A stretch of DNA of 64,000 nucleotides from Strix aluco (lineage: Eukaryota > Chordata > Aves > Strigiformes > Strigidae). Of the stretch, positions 15,201-27,200 are shown piece after piece. A program made the position numbers and the translations under genes. The stretch's first letter is position 1. Every line of letters starts with the position of its first letter. The DNA is taken from NCBI RefSeq assembly GCF_031877795.1, contig NC_133933.1:72991730-73055729 (forward strand), in the 5' to 3' direction. A model generated the notes under the pieces. It was not told where the DNA came from, ran no database searches, and was given only the letters and a program-made list of their open reading frames with translations.

Positions 15201-18200
15201 CAAACAGCCCACAGAAAAGAGCAAATGACATTATCTCTTTAACATCTTTCAAATGAAAAAGACGACTGACAGCAGAAGATTACCAAAGGCTGTGTTATTG
15301 AGTTGTTAATAAGGAGGTATGTAGCTAACAGAATGGTTTAAAACAGAACAGTGACTGAGGACAAGGCTGTGAACCCCACACTACTGATGTCAACTGCTTA
15401 CGGATACAAACAGTCCTGCTAAAATAAAGGGGACAATTGCTGCAGGATGAAGAGTTGACCAGCACAGGGAACAATGTGCAAGTTGGCTGTGTGGGTGACA
15501 CCAGCTCTCCCATTCACTGGCAGCATGGAGAGGAGCATCTCAGGTGGCTGCACTACCCCGTGCCACCCACTCAGCACCAACAAATTCCTAACATGCCCTG
15601 TGTGCACAGGTTAAAGATCCCATCTCAGGGCACTAGAAAACTCCTACATCATATGCTAATGAACTCTACCAAAACTGAAGGTGAGGGAGAAAGAAAAAGA
15701 AAAAAAAATTCCTCTGCTTTTTCTTGTGAAATGGATCAGGGAAAAACAAGGTTACTCACCCCAGAGGAGTCACCCATTTCCCTTCTCGGCTGCAATCCCT
15801 CAGAACAGATGGGCAGTACCTCCAGAGGGTCAAGACAAATTTAGCTAGCCCTGACCCCAAGTATGGCATACCACCCAGTCCTATAAAAAAAGTAAGAAGA
15901 AAGTACTTTGCCCATCTAAGAAAGTTTTTAATCACAGGGAAAAAGAAGTTAGGAAAACATGAACTTACAGCTTTTAATAAATCTCAGCTGGTACTAGTTC
16001 AATTGTGTTCACACAGAAGCTGCATGAATACTTAAATACTCTAATATGGCCAGCCCTTTGACCTACTGTATCAAACAGATGTATACAAAGAGTTAATCAG
16101 AGAATTACTGTGTCCCCTGACAGCTATTAGCAGAATGATGATGGCACAGAACTTCATGCTTTTCTATCGTATACTATTTCCCCCATCTCTTCAGCACAGA
16201 TGAAGGTCTGCATACCACTATCCTCCAGGATGTCAAAGAAAAAATTCCTGTCACCTGCAATTATGCAGTATCACAAATTGGCGAAGGGAAAGTAGGGACA
16301 AACATCTTCCAATGGTACACACAATAAGCTTACTGAGATAACCAGAACAGATGGTCTATGAGGAAGTATTCAGGTAAAAGACTTATTTTTTCAGAAACCT
16401 CCAGGCTTCCTTCTGCCCAACACTGAGGAAAGAATATCTAAACAGTTTATGAAAGTTAAATCTTACGACTCAAAAACAATCCTGGCCATTCCAATTCTGC
16501 TTTACAGAAAAGGGGAATCAAGTCTCCTAAAGCAGCCTGGTCTAATGCACTTTTCATTCCAAGGACAAATTCCAATTGTCCACTCTTGCAGTCATGTGGA
16601 AGACTTATGATTTGGCTAATCCAGCAAAACCAATTTGTTTCCAAGAAGCAAGCACCATTTTGCAAGGCCGTTCTAATTTGGTACTAGTCACCTTTTCAGG
16701 AGAAAAACAAGCCAGGTATTAAAACTGTACCAATAAAGAAATCTGAACCGCAGTTCCTTCAAAGTGCTCCTCAAATCCTGAATGTACATTCTTTCCAAAT
16801 CCATCAGCTCAAACCCAGTGCATCACTCTCAACTCTGAGCCACCTCCCAAAATTCCAGCGGCAAAGCACTGTTACACTGACAATCTTGAAAATCCTCTAA
16901 AGGACCTCAAGACACTGTTGAAATTCCTGGGGTTTACTCACCAAAAGTAGGTGCAAAAGCCACTGTTTAGTTGTTTAGTCATAAATACACTTTACTGACA
17001 AACAGTGTGCCACCCAGCATCTCCAGTGTCCTTATGTACCTTTAATTTTCAGCCTGTATATTACAGCTGTCTAGTGCAATAAAACCACAAAAATTGCAAT
17101 TCAAATTATTAGGCGATTTGGGGAGAATTTTGTATATGTTGCACTTTTGAACTGAAATAAGACTTAACATTTATCTTGAATTTCCATAGCTTCGCCACTT
17201 CTATGTGATTTTTCTTCCTCTAACTTTACCCTTCCTTTTTTTTCTTTTCTCCAAATTTCACTCCCAAGAGAATGAATGCTCTCAGAGAATTTTTTGTGAT
17301 TTAGGTTTAGCAGATTTTTGTAAAAGGACACAAAACCATAAACACCGAAATGAAACAAACTGCTTAGAGATGACGTAGAGGAATTTCCTCAACCTTTCAA
17401 AGAGTACTATCCATCTGCAAGGAACACAAGCACAAGGAGGAGGAGGAAATATCATAAGACATTATTATGCACACAAAAAATCAGGTCATATACAAAAAAA
17501 ACTTTAAGACAAAAACGTACAGTTCACTGAAGCCTTGTTTCTGAAAATATTATATCCCTGGTCTGTTTTCTATTGTACAGAGAAGCACATGCTGATAAGA
17601 ATCTGTCCTACGAGCAACCCTGTAGTGTTATCTTCTCTCACCCTAACTTCTCTGCAGTGAATTCTCTTCATTCTCCCATAATGTAATTATTTTTAATTGT
17701 ATGCATCTCACTCATGGTCTTCTTGATCAAAGTCTAGCAAAATCCAGGTCAGAAACAGCCTTTGTTATACTTTTGAAGAAACTACTATAGGTAGCTTAAC
17801 AAAATATACTTTTGTATGATTAAATGGTACAAGCTGACACAATAGGTCTTCTATCTCACCTACAAAACAGCTGAGTTTCCCTTAGGTAAGAAGTACTTCT
17901 ATGCCACACACAGTAATACGTGGAACAAAAGCTCCCCCTCCTGGCTTAACTAAGAAAAGTTCAACTGGGGGTGAATACACGGTGTGAATAGTATTATTCT
18001 AAAGACAAGACATGACGGTACAAGGAACTGATCACTATTGGATGCTATGACTTAAAGTATTGCTATGTCATGTTATATAGCCATACGTGCCCTCAGCATG
18101 CCTCTAAATAGCCACCTCCAAAAATGCTGCTCCTTGTATCATTCTGAAAGCAGCTGCAGGGAGTGCTCTAGCCAAATTTCAGTTCTTAGTCACTTTGGAT

Positions 18201-21200
18201 CTTAAGCAGTCCATGACACACATGAACTGGTGTTTAAGCCATGTTACATAAAATAATACAGTGAAGGTAAGACTTGTAAACAGTTTATTTTACACTTCTG
18301 ACATCTTCTGAAGCTGGTCTCCTTCCCCCAAAATCCCTTTCAAGTTAACAAAACATTCATTTTATAATCACCATTTTGCTTTTTGTATCTTCTCAAATAT
18401 AAGCCGAGCACCAGAAGTCATTGTGCAAGGTAAAAGTGTGGTGCAAGCAGTAACACAATCTCTCAGTTTTTCCTGCCAGTAGGAAAAAAAAAAAAAAAAA
18501 TATACCTGTTCCAACAAATGGATCGTATACAACATCATTGGGTTTTACTCTCCCATGGTTTGCCATAATGAAAGACAGGCAGGCATCCATGCTCGTATTT
18601 CCAATAAAGTGTCTCCTTTTTACACTGTAGGACTCTATCAGTTCTCTTTGGCCATCTGCAATCTGTTGAAACATTTATAACCACTGTCAGGTCTTAGATA
18701 CAAGATATAAGCAGACAGGCTAACAGACTTGTTTAAGTGACACCATCCAACAAACAGGTAACTCTTCATTTCATAACACATCACCTTGCTTTCTGCCATC
18801 TGAAAATATGACAGACAACTTTGCAAGCAACAGATAACTTGGTTCAACACCTAAATAAATTCTTCAACACAGAGGTCAAAAATATACAAACTATTTAGAG
18901 GGAAAATTCTTCTGAAGAAATAACAATTAGAACAACTTTGCTATTATTCTAGGTATCAGAAAAACACTTCCTGGCAATTCAGAGTTAAAAGTATTTCAAA
19001 ATTATGAATAGTAGAAATACATGTTAACATGTGCGTGCACATACAAACACACATGCTTAAGGTCACACAGAACTTCCACCTTCACTGGCATTTCTGTCAC
19101 ACTCAAAATCTAAATTTAGGATAGCAATGACAGATCAGAATTTACTGGGTAACAAAACCCAAATGCTACCATTTTTACATCAGACTTCCAAAACATGTTG
19201 AAGAGGACCAAAGCAGTCTGGAAGAAAACATGCTCAAAAGCTCTTCCAACACTATTCCCCAGCTCCAATCAACATCAGTCTTACTGGGTAAACAAAATAC
19301 ACCTGCCTACTTTTCAGGTTGGTTTACTCGTTTTTAAACGCTTCAGGAATCCAGCACAGATGGGACAACAGCTGCAGTGTTTTTCAGTATTGCCACAACC
19401 CAGGGCACTTTCACATTAATCACAGGCATGGAGAATATTCACAGGTGCTAACAGAACACTTGGATCTCCAACCTCTCTGTACACAAGTTCCTGACCATAG
19501 CTGTACAACCTCAGCAGGGGTTCTCCCTCCTTCCAGCTGCCCTTGACCCAGGACACTGCAGGCACATATTCCCATCAGAGGCCGGTGTCATTCTGGAAAA
19601 TGTCCTTTGGGGAGTCACTTTTTCCTCACAAAAAATAAAAGACCAGATCAGATTTCCTCAGGATATCCTAACGCAGCAGGTTTGGAGTGCATATACCCAA
19701 CAGGAAAGAATGTTTGTAGTAAAGACCTCAGATGAGAAGCTCCACACAGTTTTTGAACGTGGTTCATACTGCACAGCACTGCACTGCCAGTGTCCCCTCA
19801 GGCGGGCATCTGCTGGTGGGCTGGACCTGCTGATGTCCAGCGCCTCAGGGATCAGTCTGCGCCTTTCTGTAGAGGTGCCTGTCGGGACCACTTGAAGCAC
19901 TTGCACAATGCTCCAGTGGGGCTGGTGCAACTCAGCAGGGCCACAAGCCATCCACAGCTCCTGTAAATCTTTCTTCATGTTTGAAACAAGCTGCTGGTGC
20001 TTCTAGCTCCATCTGGGCCCACAGTAATATAATACACCACCACAGCTGTGCAGTCTCACTGCTGTCTTGAGTTCCCTCAGCAGAAAGCAACATAAGGTGT
20101 GATCCCAGGTACAGCTTTGGTATTTTCCACCTCTAAATTGCTCAATTAATCTGCCTTTTCCTAGTCACAATAAGGACGTTCAAGACTTGCATCAGTGTAC
20201 TATGCATTGACAGATTCAGCCATAATTATATTGTCTGCTTCCATTAAAACCCAACACAATTTGTTACATTTAAATTGACAAACACTTTCCTGAAAATACA
20301 AGCTCGTAACAACTGAAGTAAGCGTACTTACGCACCCATCTACCAAAATACAGATGGAAGGGGTCTTCTGGAACATTATTAGGATCCATTCCATAATCTT
20401 CCAAAATCCAGAATATGTGTTCTGGATTCTTTAAATTTACTTTTCCTTTGAATGGCAGAAATTCAAGGGCCTATACAATAAACAGAGCAAAAAATAACAG
20501 GGTCAAATTTTTTAAATACACACCCCACAAAAAAATAAAAATAAAAAAACAACCTACAATTCCACTTGTGAGAAATTATAGATTATCACTAAAAATACAT
20601 TCTCAATTTTCACTGGATTTTTGAAATGCCCTTCTTGTGAATAAAGATAGCTCAAATGATTTAGGATTAGAAATCAGGAACCATAACATTTTTTATTAAC
20701 TGAACAGAACCCACAGAATCATAGAACAGTTTGGGTTGGAAGGGACCTTAAAGATCATCTAGTTCCAACCCCCTGCCAGGGGCAGGGACACCTTCCACTA
20801 GACCAGGTTGCTCAAAGCCCCATCCAACCTGGCCCTGAACACTTCCGGGCAGGGAAATCCACAACTTCTCTGGGCAGACTTCAGAGGAAATGAAGTGTGC
20901 ACATTAATTATGTGATTTTCAAGTTATAAAAACAACACTTATGATGAACAATGGGATTTAAAATTTCAGTGATGAGCAGCTACACCAATTTACATACTCA
21001 GCATTACTTCATGTACACAAAAACTTAACAAAGAGGAAAGGACAGCTGCTATTAATACAGATAATTTCAGTCTCTGTAAATGAAGTAAACAGGATAAATA
21101 GCTGCTAAAAACAGAATGTGGAAAAGCAAAAATTAACAGTAAGATAGAAAAATTTCCTAATTAAAATATTGATACAGTTAAGAGGAGAGCACAAGTGCAG

Positions 21201-24200
21201 ACAAGAACATAAGGACAGAACAGGAAATCAGCACACAATCCACAGCTTGCAGCTGAAGTCACTGGACTGGCTTGTTCCACATTCTGCAACAATGCCTAAT
21301 ACGGAGATCGAGCAACAAATTTCCTAAAAATCTAGCACCTAACTCTAGCCATATGAATCTTAGAGTTTTGAGCAATAAGCTTCAGTTTCCCCAGCACACT
21401 GGGCTGAAATCGGCACTGATACTTGTTTTGTCTTTGTATATACTTTACATGGTCTGTTTAGAAAAAAAAAAAAAAAAAAAAGTAGTCATGAATTCTGAGG
21501 AGAGAGACACAAAGATCTCATTTAGAGATGATAAGACATAAGCTGTAAACTGCTTTAAGATCTTCAGGAAACCCAAACTTAAATACACTCTAGACAACAC
21601 TGATAGCATGGAATAAGAACAAAGTGAATAGATTAAATGTCAAAGTTTTCTTAAACAGCTACTTACATCTATCTTTTTTATTTTCTGTGCTTGGGTCAGT
21701 GTTTTATTAAATGTATGAATATGTACTTTGTAAGTAGAGTCTGTCTGTAGATATGGAAGCTGAAAAAAAGGCAAAGACACTTTCATTAGTACAGCTGCAG
21801 TGCTATTCATTGGTATTAAGAAACCATATGATCCAGATTCTTTATATGCATACCATCTTGTCCATTGGATAGTTCTTCAAAGATGCATAGAGTTCCCCTG
21901 CAGACCTTCCATGACCCCACAGTTCAAATACAGACCTGAAAGTACAAAGTTTTTTAGAGTGCAGTCATATGGGGGGGGGGAGGAAATACCTTGCAGATAC
22001 TTACTCCTTTTAACCTTCTTGACCGATGCATTTAGGCTTTGTTTTATGAAGTACTGAAGTGCATTATTTAACTCTTAGCACATGCTTAAGTTTTGTTGTA
22101 AAGGGACACCAGTTTAGGAATTAAAAATAAGTGTATTTCAGCGAAGCTTTTTTGTTTGGTAACATATACAAAATGGTAAATTTCAGTCTTAGTACCCCTG
22201 AATATCACCAGACCTTTTTCTGACACACAGTGATACTAGCGAATGAGACAAAATTTACTTGCACCTATCAATTTGATGGGGTAGACAAAGGCTAAAAAAA
22301 GGTCAAGAACAGACTTTTGAAGTGTTATGCTACCCTGGAGTAAAACAAATCATGAAACTGTAACATCTTATGTATGTTGATATCATAAGATGTGGTTATG
22401 ATATCTGTTCTTTTCAGATGTTTAAACACTATGCTACTTTACACTTTTTTTGTTTTGTTTCCATATTGCTGGCTGTAAGAAAAGCATTGCCTTGGAAGAT
22501 GAGTTAACTGATCCTGCTGTAATGAAGGCACAACACCACATCATAGACCTTTCCCTCAACATTCAAATATCCAAACCGAGTGGACTTTCTGTACACAAGA
22601 AAGAAATCTTTTTAGTACAGGAATCCTAGTGTCACTGCATATAGTGTCTGTCACTGCATATATTGCTTTCATAACACACCATAAACACAGCCTTTAGGGA
22701 TTAGTAGTGCCATGTACTACCTCTTCAAAGATGACTCCTGAAAAATCTTCAAAATGTTCAAAGGTTTAGCTCACTAAAGCAAAAATAGAAGAGAACTACA
22801 TTTTATTAAGTGACAATAGCAGATACCAATGCCCAGTGGTAAGTCATTTTGTTAAAGTATTCCTTTCTTGAATAAATTTTTTAAGGCTTCATTTCTAACC
22901 TGCATTTACCCGGAAAAAAAAAAGGCATTTTTCACAGTGTCTAATTTTTTTCTAAAAGCAGCTGCTTCTATCCACTGTGTGAATTTAAACTGTATTTCTA
23001 GATGGAGCAATGAAAATGCTGACAGTATAGGCTGTACTAGAGAGAACCAAATATTCATCTTTGAATTTTATTCAATTGTTGAAGAAGCTCCAGCAATAAC
23101 ACCTTCAGGCCCACTTCTTACTTTTACACTTACATAGGTATTGAAAAAACCCCACAAAACGCTGGGGAGATTTTATTTAGATAAATTATGCTTCAGAGCT
23201 TTTAATATTCATTATCATTGCAATGGAGATGCTCCAGCAATCTTACTCTAAAACTAACGTATCTCCCCACAACCAGTAGCAGACCAGGAAAAACAGTGGG
23301 CCAGGTATGCTTTCTACATAAAATAAGCATACATTAGTTGAAAGAATATGGTGTATGGAACATCAGCAAGCTGTTTTGTCATGTTTTATTTCCTTAGTTG
23401 TCTACAGCTGCTTGAAGCGCAGTACAGTTTATCCCCATTGGAAACATATTATCATAAGGACAATTTTGTATACTTGGGGTTTCTTTAGGCAAGAGCATAC
23501 AACCCAAGTCACTGTAGGTAAAACTGAATACCTGACACAAGAAGCACTCAACAGGGACCATGCAATGCTCTGCAGAGGTGCCCAAACTAACCCTGAACAG
23601 GACAGCACAGACAAGAGCCATCATCAGAGAGCCATACCAGAGCTAAGCTGCTTCTCATCCTGAACCATACCTCTGGGGTATCTCTCAAGCGTCACTGGAA
23701 ACTATGTTGTTCAGGCACGTCTAAATAGGACCAAAAACAGAATCATAGAATTGTCTAGATTGGAAAAGACCTTGAAGATCATCCAGTCCAACCATCCACC
23801 CAACATTAACAGTTTCCAACTACACCATATCCCTCAGCGCTATGTCAACCCTACTCTTAAACACCTCCAGGGATGGGGACTCCACCACCTCCCTGGGCAG
23901 CCCATTCCAACGCCTAACAACCCGTTCTGTAAAGAAATGCTTCATAATATCCAGTCTAAACCTTCCCTGGTGCAACTTGAGGCCATTACCTCTTGTCCTA
24001 TCGCTTATTACTTGGTTAAAGAGACTCATCCCCAGCTCTCTGCAACCTCCTTTCAGGTAGTTGTAGAGGGTGATGAGGTCTCCCCTCAGCCTCCTCTTCT
24101 CCAAACTAAGCAACCGCAGTTCCCTCAGCCGCTCCTCGTACGACATGTGCTCCAGACCCTTCACCAGCTTCGTTGCCCTTCTTTGGACACACACCATTGG

Positions 24201-27200
24201 AACAATCACTCTCTGGCATATTCCTGTGCTCCCGAATTTTGTAGAAGGACCTCTGCTGCAGTGGTCTGAGCTGAGGACTCAGATACCAGCACTAGGAGGG
24301 TGACACAAGAAATGACTACCCTTCCCTTCCAAACTTGATTTTCAGTTTTTATGTATTATCTTTTTATCTTTTAATTCCATACACATTTTAAAACAAGCAA
24401 CTAAATAAACATTATGCAAGATGACTAAAAAAATCAGTGACACTCCAAGACAAGTACTGGCTCTGCAGTGAAGAATGCAGTCTCAAGACCCTGCGTTGAT
24501 CGCACACTAAGTAAAGAGGATGGGCATGCTACATAATCAGTCCTACAGGCTCCAGTAACACCTCCCCAGTTCTAAAGTAATCAGAGACTGTTTATTTTAA
24601 GACTCCATACAAAATTAGTATTTGCCACAATATAGCAGAACAATTTTCCACCATGTTATTATTTACATTTTTCACCTCTTACTTTGCACATACTGTCCGT
24701 TTCATTAGTCCCCTTGCCATCTCTTCTGAAGGAATACTGAGAATCCAAAATGGAGACTGAAATAAAGAGAAGATAAGTGATGCAAATACCTAGCTGGAGG
24801 AAGTCACATGAATTATACAAATACACAATTCTGTTCTATAAAAACAGAACATGCATGTTAAAGATTAAAAAAAAGAAATCTGTTAACTGTACAGAGAACA
24901 TGAGGATAAAACATTCAATCTGAGGTAAATCTGTATACTCAGCTTGAATGTCTGAGAAATTTTAATAGGTATTTCGTTTTCCCACCACATCTTTGACCTG
25001 GTAAATTATTATTACTTGTTTATGCTTCTCTAGATTTTCATCCTCTAAAGACTCAAAACACCTTATTACAACACAAGTAATAACTAAAACCCAGTAACAT
25101 TCCCTGACTAAGCATTGAGACCAGAATCGTACACCTTCCTAGTTTCACTCTTCCAGATACGCCGTCTCATCGATTTAGAGGCAAACACGAAATTCAAACT
25201 CCTGCTGAATGTTTTCACGTTCAGCTATTCTGAAAAGAAAGGAGAGCCTCCCAGCAGATGGCACTGCTTCTTGTCGCACCCTTAAATGAAGACATCCCAA
25301 GGTGCATTCTGTGCATTACTCAGTTCTGAATCTTTACTAAAATTGAGAATTGCTCATTTTTAAAAGATTCCTTATTTTTCTAAGAAACTTCAAAATGTAT
25401 TCAGCTACCCACATACAATAAAAATACTATAAAGAACATATTTGTATACCATACACGCACTCAAGTAAAATATTTGGTCACCACTTACATTTACATGAAT
25501 TTCCTGCTCACTGCTGAATTGTCCACCGTAAAGCGAGAGCAAAGATGTTATCTCCTAAAGTGAAAATATAAAGGTTAGGCTTTAGGAGCATTAACTAATG
25601 TTCAAAAGAAAGAAAGAAAGAAAGAAAAAAAAAGCCAAAAAAGGCACAGCATACCATAAATTCTAATGCAGACGGTGACCTCCATAGGGATTATGAACAA
25701 AATGTTAGATATTGCAACAGAAGAAAGAATGGTGTTTATTACCAACTTACTGTGGGAACTGACAGTGAAACACTTAAGGGTTGTGTGGATAGGGCAGAGG
25801 TTCACAATCAAATTCAGCCTGTACGTACTGTTCATGAACTGAAAAAAATTAGACTCTCCTGCTGTAAAAGCAGCTGATTACCTTTCTCAGAGTTCAGTTG
25901 CAAAGGAACAAGCTATGGTTAGGTTATGAAAAGTTGTACAGCATACAATATAGTAAGATCAAGTTAGGCAAATTTCAGTAATCAAATCCTACCATTTTGC
26001 ACTTTCTTTTTCATCAAAATCTTCACTGTTCAATTCTACACTCTCACAACAATATTCCTCTTATAATATTATTCTATGTATTCTTAAAATATTTTTCTAA
26101 TTCATATAAAAGAGATGTCTCATTGGTAACACTCTGACCCAGGGCTGGGCCCAGCACTGAGCATCATTTCCTTTTCTGTTACCTCTCTGCTTTACAGGCA
26201 TCTCAATGGTTTTGTTCCATAGGTGTCTCTTCCAGAGTAAACTAAATCAAAGACCATATGTAAACTGAAGATGCAAAACAGCAAATCTCCAAGAAACAAG
26301 CTAGTAAGTAATAATTAGAAAAATGCACCCACTGAAAAGGTTTTTGAACTGAAATGAGAGGTGAACATTGGGGATGTTTCTCATGCAGCGCCTTTGCTAG
26401 AAATGACACACTGCAGCCTCTGAACATTACTGCTGGCAAAACATGGAAGCAAATTTTTATATTGGCTTAGATTTGAGCCAAGGGGGTAAATGAAAAGATT
26501 ACCACGAAGTATCCCAAAAAAAAGAGGAAAAGAAAACCCCTACATAACACTAACACATGGCTTTAGTGGGACATTATCCCATCTATTTCCATCTTTCCAT
26601 TTGCATAGAAAGGACATAAGAAATGCTGGAAAAAAACAGGGATTTTGCTCCAGAATAGAAGTTTATGTGTAACTGTTTCACTGTATGGTCCTGGGACAGC
26701 AAAAGCACCTGAGATTTTACACATTTTTAGTAGCATCTCCACACACTACCTGTAATATTATCCACAGGAAAGTGACAAGAATGAGAAGCACAGAAAACAT
26801 GGCCTATGAGGAAAGGCTTGGAGAGAAATGCAACCATGACCTCTACACATGCTAAAGGTTGCTGTGATAAAGGAAGGTGATAATCAGTTTTCAAAGTTTA
26901 CTACAGGGGAGATGACAGCTCCAGGTTCAGACCACAGCAGTGTTCTGGATAAGAGGTTGGAAAGATCCTTCCAAAAGTAAAGGCCAAAGCACTGGAACAA
27001 ATCTGCACGAGGCTGGCATGCATCTATCTGCCATTAGAGACACCCTGTGCTGGAAAAGAGGATGCCTGGTGTTACCTCTCAGTATCTGACCTAACCAAAG
27101 AGAGATGCCTGACTACAGAGCACGCTTTTTATCGACTAAGCAATATGAAATACAGAATATTATTCTACAGACACTTGAGAACAAATGTGGACTTCAAGAA

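Noticed and set aside
15437-15844. 135-codon open frame in TRMT11 intron 7
   Set aside because: Low-complexity Lys/Arg stretch, no conserved motif, and it overlaps open frames on the other strand.
23751-24269. 172-codon plus-strand open frame
   Set aside because: It is antisense to the CR1 ORF2 remnant and has no protein resemblance of its own.
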